Part shown: positions 1-8,561 of the stretch, piece by piece
Numbering within the stretch: position 1 is the stretch's first letter
How the letters are laid out: every line of letters starts with the position of its first letter
Assembly (NCBI RefSeq): GCF_001404515.1
Contig: NZ_CXWE01000003.1
Location: forward strand, 186,001-250,000
Direction of reading: 5' to 3'
Length of the DNA stretch: 64,000 bases
Source: Roseibium album
GTDB taxonomy: Bacteria > Pseudomonadota > Alphaproteobacteria > Rhizobiales > Stappiaceae
The notes under the pieces: generated by a model
Seen by the model: the letters and a program-made list of their open reading frames with translations, nothing else
Told to the model about the DNA's origin: nothing
Database searches by the model: none
Made by a program: the position numbers and the translations under genes

Positions 1-208
1 GCGGGCCGCAGATGAGCTGCGCGATCGCAAATCCCGCGAAATAGGCAGTCAGGGTCAGCTTGACGGCCGCGTCTGTCGTTCCGAAAACCTCGACGAGTGT
101 CGGCATGGCAGGCGTATAGAGCGCCATCGAAACCGGTCCGATGGCGACGAGGCCAGCGCCCAGCAACGATGTGCGCCGCGCGCTCATGATGGCGGTGCCG
201 GACTTCAT
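1..208 (-). CDS. MFS drug efflux transporter, Bcr/CflA-like (N-terminal part only)
   Basis: Only the first 69 residues lie in the window; the gene runs off the left edge. The reverse-strand translation begins MKSGTAIMSARRTSLL and continues into a first hydrophobic segment and the PAMPTLVEVFG stretch, which resembles the first helix and loop of Bcr/CflA-type major facilitator exporters. Its ATG shares bases with the stop of the upstream marR gene (ATGA overlap), so the two are probably translationally coupled. The likely role is proton-driven export of a toxic compound under MarR control. The substrate cannot be told from this fragment. Confidence 0.7.
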   Translation of the reverse strand, partial: MKSGTAIMSARRTSLLGAGLVAIGPVSMALYTPAMPTLVEVFGTTDAAVKLTLTAYFAGFAIAQLICGP

Positions 209-666
209 TTCCGCTTGCCGATGCCTTCCTCGGATATCAGGTTGTCCTTCATGTCCTGCAGCAGTCTTTCCAGAACGGCCCTGTCATCTTCCGGGATATC
301 TTCAAGCGCCTTGGCCCGTACCGACTGCAAGGCTGCTCCGATGCGTTCCAGAAGCGGATTGGATTCCGGCGTCAGTTCAACCAGTTTTGCCCGCTTGTCC
401 TTCGGGTCCGGGCACCTTTTGATCAGACCCGATCCTTCAAGGGAATCCAGATATCCGACCAGCGTCATCGGCTCGACAAACATGATGTCCGCAAGCGCTG
501 CCTGTCGCTGGCCCGGATGGCGCCAGACGTAAAAAAGCGTACGTGCCTCTCCGGCCGTCAATCCGGTCTCCACGTCGGCGAGTGCGGCCTCGAAGCGGCG
601 CCTCAGCAAGCGTGCAAGATCAACGACCAGCATGGTGACGCTGACATTTGGGTAAGCAATGTTCAT
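205..666 (-). CDS. MarR-family transcriptional regulator
   Basis: This 153-residue protein has MarR-family size and layout. A winged-helix core lies at about residues 38-100, with the recognition region around FVEPMTLVGYLDSLEGSGLI and the wing DPKDKRAKLVELT, followed by a C-terminal dimerisation helix. It lies immediately upstream of an MFS efflux gene and overlaps it by four bases, the usual design of a ligand-responsive repressor controlling its own pump. A near-perfect palindrome just upstream of its start is the probable autoregulatory operator. The inducing ligand is unknown. Confidence 0.9.
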   Translation of the reverse strand: MNIAYPNVSVTMLVVDLARLLRRRFEAALADVETGLTAGEARTLFYVWRHPGQRQAALADIMFVEPMTLVGYLDSLEGSGLIKRCPDPKDKRAKLVELTPESNPLLERIGAALQSVRAKALEDIPEDDRAVLERLLQDMKDNLISEEGIGKRK

Positions 667-677
667 GGACAGCCTAT

Positions 678-696
678 TAGTAAGGTTCCCTTACGA
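678..696. promoter_or_regulatory. Probable MarR operator
   Basis: The sequence TAGTAAGGTTCCCTTACGA is an inverted repeat (GTAAGG, three bases, CCTTAC) with one mismatch when extended to eight-base arms. It lies 12-30 bases upstream of the marR start, where a repressor would block transcription of marR and the MFS gene. The match to a MarR operator is by form and position only. Confidence 0.65.
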
Positions 697-900
697 ATTA
701 GGGTTCCAGATACGATCTGTCAATGCACAGAAAGTCGAGGTTCGCCACTTGGGATGCAAGCCTGGACACCACCGCATTGCACAATTCAGGCAGTCCACGT
801 ATAAAGGCGCCAAATTCGGCGGGTGCGCCGATGCCAGATTTTACAAGTCCAGACATGTCGCGGGTCCCAATCGGGCCCGCTCTGTCTTTTGGAGCCACTC

Positions 901-2724
901 ATGAAACTTCGAAATATTGCCATCATCGCGCACGTCGATCATGGCAAAACAACCCTGATCGACGTCCTGCTGAAGCAATCCGGTGCATTTCGCGACAACC
1001 AGCGCACTGAAGAGCGGATGATGGATTCCAACGACATCGAGCGCGAACGCGGGATTACGATCCTGGCGAAAGTCACCTCGCTGGTCTGGAAGGACACACG
1101 CATCAACATCGTTGACACGCCGGGCCACGCCGACTTCGGCGGTGAGGTCGAACGTATCCTGCACATGGTCGATGGTGTCATCCTGCTTGTCGACGCTGCA
1201 GAAGGCCCGATGCCGCAAACGAAATTCGTGCTCGGCAAGGCACTGAAGCTCGGCCTGAAACCGATTGTCGCCATAAACAAGATCGACAAGCCGGAGCAGC
1301 GTGCCGACGAAGTTCTGGACGAAGTTTTCGATCTCTTCGCCGCGCTCGATGCCAATGAAGACCAGCTGGATTTTCCGGTTCTCTATGGTTCCGCCAAACA
1401 GGAATGGATGGCGCTGGAACCGGACGGACCGCAGGACAATATGGATCCGCTGTTCGATATGGTTCTGGACAAGGTCGCTGCTCCTGAAGCGGACCCGGGT
1501 GAATTTCGCATGCTGGCGACCACGATCGAGTCCGACCCTTTCCTGGGCCGCATTTTGACCGGGCGCGTCGTTTCCGGAACAGCATTGCCCAACATGCCCA
1601 TCAAGGCGCTTGCCCGTGACGGCAGCCAGGTGGAATCCGGGCGTGTCTCCAAGATCCTCGCGTTCCGCGGACTGGAACGCCAGCCGATCGAACAGGGCGA
1701 GGCCGGAGACATCGTCGCCATTGCCGGTATGGCAAAGGCAACCGTCGCCGACACTCTCTGCGCAACCGGCGTCACCGAATCACTGCAGGCGCAGCCGATC
1801 GATCCGCCGACGCTGTCCATGACCTTTCGCGTCAATGACAGCCCGCTGGCCGGCACCGAAGGTTCCAAGGTTCAGTCCCGTGTCATCCGCGAACGTCTGA
1901 TGAAGGAAGCCGAAGGCAACGTCGCCCTCAAGGTGGAAGACACCGGCGAACCGGACGCATTTGTCGTTTCGGGCCGCGGCGAACTGCTGCTCGCAATCCT
2001 GATTGAGAACATGCGTCGCGAAGGCTTCGAACTCGGGGTCGGCAGACCCCGCGTTGTCTACCAGTTCGACGATGCCGGCAATCGCCTTGAGCCGATCGAG
2101 GAAGTCATCATCGACGTTGACGAGGAACATTCCGGTGTCGTGGTGCAGAAGCTGCAGGAACGGAAAGCCGATCTTCTGGAAATGAAGCCCTCCGGTGGCG
2201 GCCGCACCCGGCTCGTGTTCAATGCTCCGACCCGTGGACTGATCGGCTATCAGGCCGAGCTCCTGTCCGACACACGCGGAACGGCCATCTTCAACCGTAT
2301 CTTCCACGGCTACGAGCCCTACAAGGGCCCGATCCAGGGACGTCATACCGGTGTGCTGCTGTCCAACGGCACCGGTGAAGCCGTTGCCTATGCCCTCTTC
2401 AATCTGGAAGATCGCGGCCCGATGATGATCGACCCGGGCACCAAGGTTTATCCGGGCATGATAGTTGGTGAGCACACGCGCGGCAATGACCTGGAAGTCA
2501 ATGTGCTGAAAGGCAAGCAGCTGACAAACATCCGTTCTGCCGGAAAGGACGATGCGGTCAAGCTGACAACGCCGAAGAAACTCACGCTGGAAGCCGCGCT
2601 TTCCTACATCTCAGACGACGAGTTGGTGGAAGTCACTCCCAGCTCCATCCGCCTGCGCAAGGCCATTCTCGATCCGCACGAGCGCAAACGCATCGAACGC
2701 GCGGCCAACAAGGAAAGCGCGTAA
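901..2724 (+). CDS. typA: Ribosome-associated GTPase TypA/BipA
   Basis: This 607-residue translational GTPase assists 50S assembly and stress adaptation. The G domain is at the N terminus with HVDHGKTTL (P loop), RERGITI (switch I) and [16 protein letters not shown] (G3), then NKIDKP (G4). The beta-barrel, the EF-G-like domains and the TypA-specific C-terminal region follow. The frame is open from 823, but the ATG at 901 gives the family N terminus [16 protein letters not shown] and has a GGAG just upstream, so the earlier start is rejected. The gene is followed directly by an intrinsic terminator and appears monocistronic. Confidence 0.97.
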   Translation: MKLRNIAIIAHVDHGKTTLIDVLLKQSGAFRDNQRTEERMMDSNDIERERGITILAKVTSLVWKDTRINIVDTPGHADFGGEVERILHMVDGVILLVDAAEGPMPQTKFVLGKALKLGLKPIVAINKIDKPEQRADEVLDEVFDLFAALDANEDQLDFPVLYGSAKQEWMALEPDGPQDNMDPLFDMVLDKVAAPEADPGEFRMLATTIESDPFLGRILTGRVVSGTALPNMPIKALARDGSQVESGRVSKILAFRGLERQPIEQGEAGDIVAIAGMAKATVADTLCATGVTESLQAQPIDPPTLSMTFRVNDSPLAGTEGSKVQSRVIRERLMKEAEGNVALKVEDTGEPDAFVVSGRGELLLAILIENMRREGFELGVGRPRVVYQFDDAGNRLEPIEEVIIDVDEEHSGVVVQKLQERKADLLEMKPSGGGRTRLVFNAPTRGLIGYQAELLSDTRGTAIFNRIFHGYEPYKGPIQGRHTGVLLSNGTGEAVAYALFNLEDRGPMMIDPGTKVYPGMIVGEHTRGNDLEVNVLKGKQLTNIRSAGKDDAVKLTTPKKLTLEAALSYISDDELVEVTPSSIRLRKAILDPHERKRIERAANKESA

Positions 2725-2753
2725 GGCTGGCTTTGCCGACCGTTTCTGGAAAC

Positions 2754-2781
2754 AGCCCGGGCATCGTCCCGGGCTTTTTTT
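2754..2781 (+). terminator. Intrinsic terminator of typA
   Basis: A perfect eight-base-pair GC-rich stem (AGCCCGGG, six-base loop, CCCGGGCT) is followed by seven T. It lies 30 bases after the typA stop and before the converging GAPDH gene. Confidence 0.93.
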
Positions 2782-2846
2782 GTTTCCGGTGGTGGCCTGC
2801 AACACACGGGCCGTTGCTCCAGCCGGTGCGGTCGCGGAAACCTCTA

Positions 2847-4280
2847 TCACTCAGGCACTGTCGGGTATTTCATACCGGCAACTTCTTGCATCAACCGGAT
2901 CACCTGGGTGCTGTATCCCGCTTCATTGTCATACCAGACGTAAAGCACGAGGCGGTTGCCGTCGACGATCGTGGCCTGGCTGTCGACCACACCGGCATGG
3001 GTGGAGCCGACCAGGTCAGAGGAGACCAACTCGGTTGACGCCGTGTAGTCGATCTGGTCCTGCATCGGCGATTGAACGGAAATCCCACGCAGGTAGTCGT
3101 TCATTTCCGCGTCTGTCGTTTCGCGCTGAAGGTTCAGGTTGAGGATTGCCATGGAGACATTGGGAACCGGCACCCGAACCGCGTTGCCGGTCAACTTGCC
3201 CTTCATTTCAGGCAGGCACTTTGCCACTGCGCTGGCCGCACCTGTGCTCGTCAACACCATGTTCAAAGGCGCGGCCCGACCGCGGCGATCGCCCTTGTGA
3301 TAGTTGTCGATCAGGTTCTGGTCGTTGGTGAAGGCGTGAATGGTTTCCACGTGGCCATTCTCGATCCCGAACCCGTCATTGATCACCTTGAGTACCGGCG
3401 TGATCGCGTTGGTGGTGCACGAGGCAGCGCTCAGAATGTCATCATCTTCGGTAATGTCACCATGGTTCACGCCATAGACGACATTCTTGATGTTGCCTTT
3501 TCCCGGCGCGGTCAGGATGACCTTCGACGCGCCCGAACATTTCAAGTGTTGACCAAGCCCTTCCTCGTCGCGCCAAATCCCGGTGTTGTCGACCACCAGC
3601 GCATTACGGATGCCGTATTTGGTGTAATCCACCTCGGCAGGCGAGTTGGCGTAGATCACCTGAATGTAATTGCCGTTGGCAATAATCGCGTTCTGTTCTT
3701 CGTCAACCGTGATTGATCCGCTGAACGCGCCGTGAACGGAGTCCCGCCGCAGAAGGCTGGAGCGTTTCTTCAGATCACCGCCCTTGCCGCCACGCACGAC
3801 GATTGCGCGCAACCGCATTTTGTTGCCGGCGCCAACGCGCTCGATCAGCATGCGGGCGAGGAGACGGCCAATGCGCCCGAACCCATAAAGAACGACGTCC
3901 TGCGGTTCCTGCAAAATAGAGGTTTTGCCGGTGTTGATGCTGGCAAGCTGCTCCAGCACGAAGCTCGAAACATCGCCGCCCTCCTCCATGTAGCGGTGAC
4001 ACAGCTTGCCGAGGTCGACACGGGACGCGGCGAGATCCATCTCAAGCATCGCCTTGACGATTTCGAGACTTTTGGAGACTTCCAGTTCCTGCCCGGTAAT
4101 CTGCAAGGCATAACGGTGTGCCTTGAGGATCTCGATTGCGGAGTTGTTCAGCAGTCGCCGTCCAAAGATCCGGATGTTGATGCCGTAATCCCGATAGAGA
4201 TGGCCAACCAGCGGGATCATCTGCTCGGCGGCGGACTGTTGTTCCTTCCAGTTGTCGAAGTGATTATCCATGGCCGCCAT
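2847..4280 (-). CDS. Glyceraldehyde-3-phosphate dehydrogenase with N-terminal extension
   Basis: This 477-residue protein carries a full GAPDH after an extra segment of about 125 residues. The Rossmann motif GFGRIGR is near residue 133. The catalytic cysteine (about C288) is in SAASCTTN, the active-site histidine region is HAFTNDQNL, followed by DRRGRAAPLN and the C-terminal WYDNEAGYS. Standard GAPDH is about 335 residues; the added helical N terminus marks a separate long-form GAPDH subfamily. The ATG at 4280 is preferred over a TTG at 4289 because GGGAG lies nine bases upstream. It could serve glycolysis or gluconeogenesis; cofactor preference is not evident. It is monocistronic and converges on typA. 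Confidence 0.9.
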   Translation of the reverse strand: MAAMDNHFDNWKEQQSAAEQMIPLVGHLYRDYGINIRIFGRRLLNNSAIEILKAHRYALQITGQELEVSKSLEIVKAMLEMDLAASRVDLGKLCHRYMEEGGDVSSFVLEQLASINTGKTSILQEPQDVVLYGFGRIGRLLARMLIERVGAGNKMRLRAIVVRGGKGGDLKKRSSLLRRDSVHGAFSGSITVDEEQNAIIANGNYIQVIYANSPAEVDYTKYGIRNALVVDNTGIWRDEEGLGQHLKCSGASKVILTAPGKGNIKNVVYGVNHGDITEDDDILSAASCTTNAITPVLKVINDGFGIENGHVETIHAFTNDQNLIDNYHKGDRRGRAAPLNMVLTSTGAASAVAKCLPEMKGKLTGNAVRVPVPNVSMAILNLNLQRETTDAEMNDYLRGISVQSPMQDQIDYTASTELVSSDLVGSTHAGVVDSQATIVDGNRLVLYVWYDNEAGYSTQVIRLMQEVAGMKYPTVPE

Positions 4281-4774
4281 TTCCAGCAACTCCCTTATGG
4301 TATTTCCAGCGCAATATCTGGCCGTCTTCAGGGTCAGGACCCCGGCTCGCGCCCGGTGTTTAGCTCTTGTGCAAACACAATGTCCATAAGCTGTTTGAAG
4401 ATTAATCGATTGAAATTGGGGGGCTTTGTCGGCGGAGCATTTTTGTCCCTTTTCGACACATCATGAGCATGCCAGATCATCGGAAATCGACACATGGATG
4501 CTTGGGTTGATTGTAAAATCTTAAGGCAGGTACTGGTTGTTCGCGGGCATCATCTGGTGTGGCTGTTAAAGCCGCTTTTCGGTCTTGTGCAGGCATACGT
4601 GCACTGCGCTGCAAAAGTCAGCTTCGAACCCAAACAACCGATTGCTGCGCCTTGCATGAAGGTCGGCTTTGCCGCCATTGTCCATAATCACACCAAGCTT
4701 TGCGGAGTTATGGTGCCGCTTAAGTTAAGCAGCGCAATAATGTTGTTCCACGGGGAGTGTCGTGAACGCGTGGC
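4281..4774. other. Intergenic region without a convincing gene
   Basis: This 494-base stretch separates the GAPDH start from the end of the TRAP operon. Its right part holds short open frames without ribosome-binding sites or family resemblance. The reverse strand around 4596-4690 (AATGGCGGCAAAGCCGAC and onward) resembles the type of degenerate intergenic sequence that is dispersed in some alphaproteobacteria. I see no clear terminator for the TRAP operon here. Confidence 0.5.
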
Positions 4775-6061
4775 TTAGCCTCCGAACCCCGCCACCTCGG
4801 GAAGCCATGTGGACAAAGCTGGGAATGCAAAGACGAGGATCAGGCCCAGAAGCATCAGCGCTGCATAGGGCAGGGCGCCGCGGATTACTTCGGACAAAGG
4901 GGCTTTGGCAATACCTTTGATGACGAAAAGGTTCATCCCCACGGGAGGTGTGATCAACGCAAGTTCGAGGTTGATCATAAGCAGGATACCATACCATATC
5001 GGGTCGATCCCAAGTGCCAGCATTACAGGAAAAACAATTGGCGTCGTGATCAGGATTATCGAGATTGTCTCGAGGAACATGCCCAGCACAAGAATGAGCA
5101 ACATAACTGCAACGACAAACAGGGCGGGGCTGAGTCCGATTGCCGTCACTTGTTCGACGATCTCGATTGGGAGACGAATGATGGTTACTGCATGACCAAA
5201 CAGCGCAGCAGCCGCCAGGATCATGAAAAGCATAGCCGTTGTGCGCACTGTCTCAAACGCTGTAACCCAAAGGTCACGGAGACCGAAATTCCGGTAAACC
5301 AGAACACTGATTAACAGAGCGTAGAGGCAACCGATTGAAGCAGCTTCAGTCGCTGTAAAGATTCCGAGGTAAATCCCGCCTAACACGACCGGCGGCATCA
5401 ACAAGGCCCAGATCGACTGTCTTATGCGCGCCCAGATGACCCGCATGCCTGCAAAAGGTTGGGAGACAACTGCGCTCCCAAACCCGGCGCTGATCATCGC
5501 CCAGACTGCAAAAATGGCCGCCATCATGATACCCGGCAACAACCCGGCTAGAAAGAGAGCTCCGATCGATGCCTCGGTTACGATTGCATAAAGAATGAGT
5601 GGTCCAGAGGGTGGGATTAAGATCCCCAGCGTACCGCCAGCCGCAATCACGCCGTAGGAATAACTCGGGCGGTAGCTGAAGCGCTTCATCTGCGGGATGG
5701 CCGTCGAGCCGATTGTCAGCGCCGTTGCAACAGAAGAACCGGAAATGGCTGCGAAAATGGTACAGGAAAGGATCGTTGCAACTCCAAGACCACCACGCAG
5801 ATGGCCGACCATGGCATTGGCTGCGTCATAAAGGTCCTTGACCACACCAGCACGGATCATCACGTGCGCCATGAAGGCAAACATCGGTATCGCCGTTAGA
5901 AGTCCGTTGTTCAGTTTGGCAAACACCGTATCGGCTGCGCTGTTCACGTTGCCTTCCGTCAGCAACATTATGATCAGCGATGTCAGCCCCAGTCCGGCAA
6001 AGATTGGCATGCCTGTTAGCAGGAGGACAATCAAACCGGCCAAGATCAGAAACGTCATCAT
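4775..6061 (-). CDS. dctM: TRAP transporter large permease subunit DctM
   Basis: This is the 428-residue large membrane subunit of a tripartite ATP-independent periplasmic transporter. It carries about twelve hydrophobic segments, including LILAGLIVLLLTGMPIFAGLG at the N terminus, and the DctM-type stretches GSSVATALTIGSTAIP and LITPPVGMNLFVIKGIA. It drives sodium-coupled uptake with the DctQ and DctP subunits. The start at 6061 is fixed by an ATGA overlap with the stop of dctQ; the open frame reaches 6154 but would overlap dctQ heavily. It is the last gene of the catabolic operon that starts at the CoA-transferase. Confidence 0.95.
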   Translation of the reverse strand: MMTFLILAGLIVLLLTGMPIFAGLGLTSLIIMLLTEGNVNSAADTVFAKLNNGLLTAIPMFAFMAHVMIRAGVVKDLYDAANAMVGHLRGGLGVATILSCTIFAAISGSSVATALTIGSTAIPQMKRFSYRPSYSYGVIAAGGTLGILIPPSGPLILYAIVTEASIGALFLAGLLPGIMMAAIFAVWAMISAGFGSAVVSQPFAGMRVIWARIRQSIWALLMPPVVLGGIYLGIFTATEAASIGCLYALLISVLVYRNFGLRDLWVTAFETVRTTAMLFMILAAAALFGHAVTIIRLPIEIVEQVTAIGLSPALFVVAVMLLILVLGMFLETISIILITTPIVFPVMLALGIDPIWYGILLMINLELALITPPVGMNLFVIKGIAKAPLSEVIRGALPYAALMLLGLILVFAFPALSTWLPEVAGFGG

Positions 6062-6588
6062 GGCCGGCGCACCGTCACAAGTGTGAAGATGCGAGCCAGC
6101 GCCGCAAGGATCAAAATGATCATGCCGATCAGCAGAAAACCTTGTGGAATCCACATTTGGATGCCCAGATATCCATCTGAATAGATGCCGAAGTCATATG
6201 AAAACCGCACCATGAGCACCGCGCTATAAAGAACAGCTGCGGCTACCAGGATCACACCAACCATCCCCCAAACCTCGATCAGCCACTGAATTCGGGGGCC
6301 AGCGCGTTCAGTCAGCAGGTCGACCCCGAAATGTTCGCCGCGCAAGAGTACTTCGCCAGCTCCGAGGGCCACCATAGCCACAACGATAAAGCCGTTGAGT
6401 TCGTCGGAAAAAGTGATCGGTGTTCCAAGGACGTAGCGCATGAAAACGCTATAACTCACCACTCCAAAGACGATGAGCACCAGCAATGCGGCAATGCCTG
6501 CCCCGGACAACGTAATCAGGCGCACCCCGCGTTCCACCCCTGAGACCGGCAAGGCCTCAGAGGCGTCAGTTTCATGATCTAGTTTCAC
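6058..6588 (-). CDS. dctQ: TRAP transporter small permease subunit DctQ
   Basis: This 176-residue, four-helix membrane protein is the small TRAP permease subunit. Hydrophobic segments include LSGAGIAALLVLIVFGVVSY and IQWLIEVWGMVGVILVAAA, and the DctQ-like stretch FSDELNGFIVVAMVALGAGE is present. I chose the GTG at 6588, one base after the dctP stop. An ATG at 6654 would overlap dctP by 65 bases. It lies between dctP and dctM in one transcription unit and overlaps dctM by four bases. Confidence 0.92.
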   Translation of the reverse strand: MKLDHETDASEALPVSGVERGVRLITLSGAGIAALLVLIVFGVVSYSVFMRYVLGTPITFSDELNGFIVVAMVALGAGEVLLRGEHFGVDLLTERAGPRIQWLIEVWGMVGVILVAAAVLYSAVLMVRFSYDFGIYSDGYLGIQMWIPQGFLLIGMIILILAALARIFTLVTVRRP

Positions 6589-6589
6589 G

Positions 6590-7588
6590 TTAGTTCGAAA
6601 TCTGGTTGACCAGCTCCAGCAGCTTGACGCCGTCTTCGCCGGTTGCGTCGCCAAACGACTTGTCGAAAGCCGGTACCATTATCGCATTCCAGGCAGCTTC
6701 TTCCTCGGGTGTTTGGAAATGCACCTTCATACCGTTATCGGCCAGTTGCTGAGGCGCCGAGGCCGACGCTTCTTCGGACGCGGCAACCGCCCATTCCGCA
6801 GCTTTGGTCCCCGCCTCGGCAATCGCAGCCTTCTGCGCATCAGTCAGACCGTCATACCAGGCCGGGTTGAGGTAACCGTGGAAGAACACGCTAAAGAGCG
6901 GCACGACCGTGACGTGGTCTTGCACTTCGAAATACTTGCGCGAATAGGCGGCTGCAATATCGGTCATGCCCGCATCGATCACGCCGGTTGAAAGCGCTTC
7001 ATAAACCTTCGATCCCGACATCGCTGAAGGCGCAGCACCCATGGCGACAAGGCCCTCATCGGCCACTGGGTTCAGTCCCCTGATCTTGACGCCTTCGAAG
7101 TCTTCGGGATTGATCAACGGTGACCCCTTCGAAGTCATCGCCGTCATTCGCGTAGTGAAAAGCCACACCGCGTTTTGCACGCCTTTTTCAAGGAGCTTTT
7201 GGTCCAGAAACGCAGCCGCATCGCTGCCCGGCCAAGCAGCAAGTGTCTCCAGATCAGTTACGGCATAAGGTTTCAGCGTCACGTTCATGATGGGTAGGGT
7301 CTTGCCCCACTGCGGGTTGATCGAAAATGCGCATTCGATGTTGCCTTTGGCCACGGACGGGATGTTTTCCCGCGCGCCAACGAGGCTGTTTGCGCCAAAT
7401 ACCTGAACGTCGATTTCTCCGTTTGACAGGGTTTCAATCTCTTCGGCCCACCGATCGATGACCTTCGCGATATGGTGCGCAGGCGGTAGCTGGTGGCTGC
7501 AGCGCATCTCGGTTGCTTCGGCGTGAGCCACACTGCTCATGGTCGTTGCGGCCAGCAATGCGGCGGCTGCAGTTTTCAGGATGTTCAT
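6590..7588 (-). CDS. dctP: TRAP transporter periplasmic binding protein DctP
   Basis: This 332-residue extracytoplasmic solute receptor has a Sec signal peptide (NILKTAAAALLAATTMSSVAHA) and a mature part starting EATEMRCSHQLPPAH. DctP-family features include the carboxylate-binding region FEGVKIRG and the later GVIDAGMTDIAAA. A strong GGAGGA six to eight bases upstream of the ATG at 7588 fixes the start. It is the fourth frame of a six-frame series counting the LysR gene, placed 16 bases after the HMG-CoA-lyase-like gene, so its ligand is probably the acid processed by that enzyme and the CoA-transferase. The ligand itself cannot be read from sequence. Confidence 0.94.
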   Translation of the reverse strand: MNILKTAAAALLAATTMSSVAHAEATEMRCSHQLPPAHHIAKVIDRWAEEIETLSNGEIDVQVFGANSLVGARENIPSVAKGNIECAFSINPQWGKTLPIMNVTLKPYAVTDLETLAAWPGSDAAAFLDQKLLEKGVQNAVWLFTTRMTAMTSKGSPLINPEDFEGVKIRGLNPVADEGLVAMGAAPSAMSGSKVYEALSTGVIDAGMTDIAAAYSRKYFEVQDHVTVVPLFSVFFHGYLNPAWYDGLTDAQKAAIAEAGTKAAEWAVAASEEASASAPQQLADNGMKVHFQTPEEEAAWNAIMVPAFDKSFGDATGEDGVKLLELVNQISN

Positions 7589-7604
7589 ATTCTCCTCCAT
7601 TTTG

Positions 7605-8561
7605 TCATCCAGTTGATTGTTGGGCGTGCCAGCTGATCTGGCGCGGAGCTCCTGCACGCGCCAGCGCACCGCGAAGATGTTCATCAGGCATTTCGGATGC
7701 GGCGATCTCGCGGGCAGACATCAGCTTTTCCAGATCGATGCCGGTCGCAAAGCCCTTTCGTTCACAAAGGTATATTAGGTCTTCAAAGACCACGTTCCCG
7801 GTCGCGCCAGGGGCAAAGGGGCAGCCTCCGAGACCCGCCAGCGAGCCATCGATCACCCGGATTCCAGCGTCGAGGGCAGCAGAGGCATTGGCGACCCCCA
7901 TCCCCCTTGTGTCATGCAGATGAATGCTCAGCGCGACATCGCCCAGTTCATTTTTTACACACTCAACAAGGTCTTGCACCTGATCTGGGCCTGCAAATCC
8001 CACGGTATCCGCAAGACCAATGATGTCTGCGCCGGCGTCCGCACACGCTGCTGCGATACGCACAACTTCGTCTGGGTCGACTTCACCGGCAATCGAGCAG
8101 CCGAAAGCCATAGAAATACCGGCCTGAACCAAAGGTAAGGTTTCCGAGTTCCTGGCCATTTCAACGGTTCTACCGACCAGAGCGATTGCGTCCTTCCGAG
8201 AACGGCGGGCGTTTGCCTGGCTATGCTCTTCGGTTGCCGAGACGACCGTGACGATTTCACCGACCGGGGTTTGAACTGCATCAGCTGCACCTCGATCGTT
8301 CAAGACAAGTGCCGCCGAATGCACGTCAAGACGTTGGCAGATGTCGATGATCTCCCGAACATCCGCGAACTGCGGCATAGCCATTGCCGGAAGGAAAGAT
8401 CCGATCTCAAAATGTCGAACACCGGCGGAACTTTCCCGTCGCAGCCAATCGGCCTTCGCTGCTGTTGACGGGTGCCGTTGGACCATCTGGAGACCGTCGC
8501 GCAAACCGACTTCCCGCAACACGACCCTGTCGGGAGGGTACACTTCGGACAGACGGGTCAC
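7605..8561 (-). CDS. Hydroxymethylglutaryl-CoA lyase-like enzyme
   Basis: This 318-residue DRE-TIM metallolyase should split a 3-hydroxy-3-methylacyl-CoA, for example HMG-CoA into acetoacetate and acetyl-CoA. The sequence shows the catalytic motif LREVGLRDGLQ (residues 15-25), the metal-binding H214 and H216 in IHLHDTRG, and the family loop GLGGCPFAPGATGN with the catalytic cysteine C247. It starts with GTG at 8561, overlapping the CoA-transferase stop (GTGA). No methylcrotonyl-CoA carboxylase or methylglutaconyl-CoA hydratase genes lie nearby, so this is probably not the leucine-pathway copy. Citramalyl-CoA or a related thioester are alternative substrates. Confidence 0.88.
   Translation of the reverse strand: MTRLSEVYPPDRVVLREVGLRDGLQMVQRHPSTAAKADWLRRESSAGVRHFEIGSFLPAMAMPQFADVREIIDICQRLDVHSAALVLNDRGAADAVQTPVGEIVTVVSATEEHSQANARRSRKDAIALVGRTVEMARNSETLPLVQAGISMAFGCSIAGEVDPDEVVRIAAACADAGADIIGLADTVGFAGPDQVQDLVECVKNELGDVALSIHLHDTRGMGVANASAALDAGIRVIDGSLAGLGGCPFAPGATGNVVFEDLIYLCERKGFATGIDLEKLMSAREIAASEMPDEHLRGALARAGAPRQISWHAQQSTG

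Noticed and set aside
823..900. Upstream extension of typA
   Set aside because: The extra 26 residues do not match the TypA N terminus; ATG at 901 has a ribosome-binding site.
4494..4778. Open frame of 94 residues on the plus strand
   Set aside because: No ribosome-binding site, no family features, and it runs into the end of the TRAP operon.
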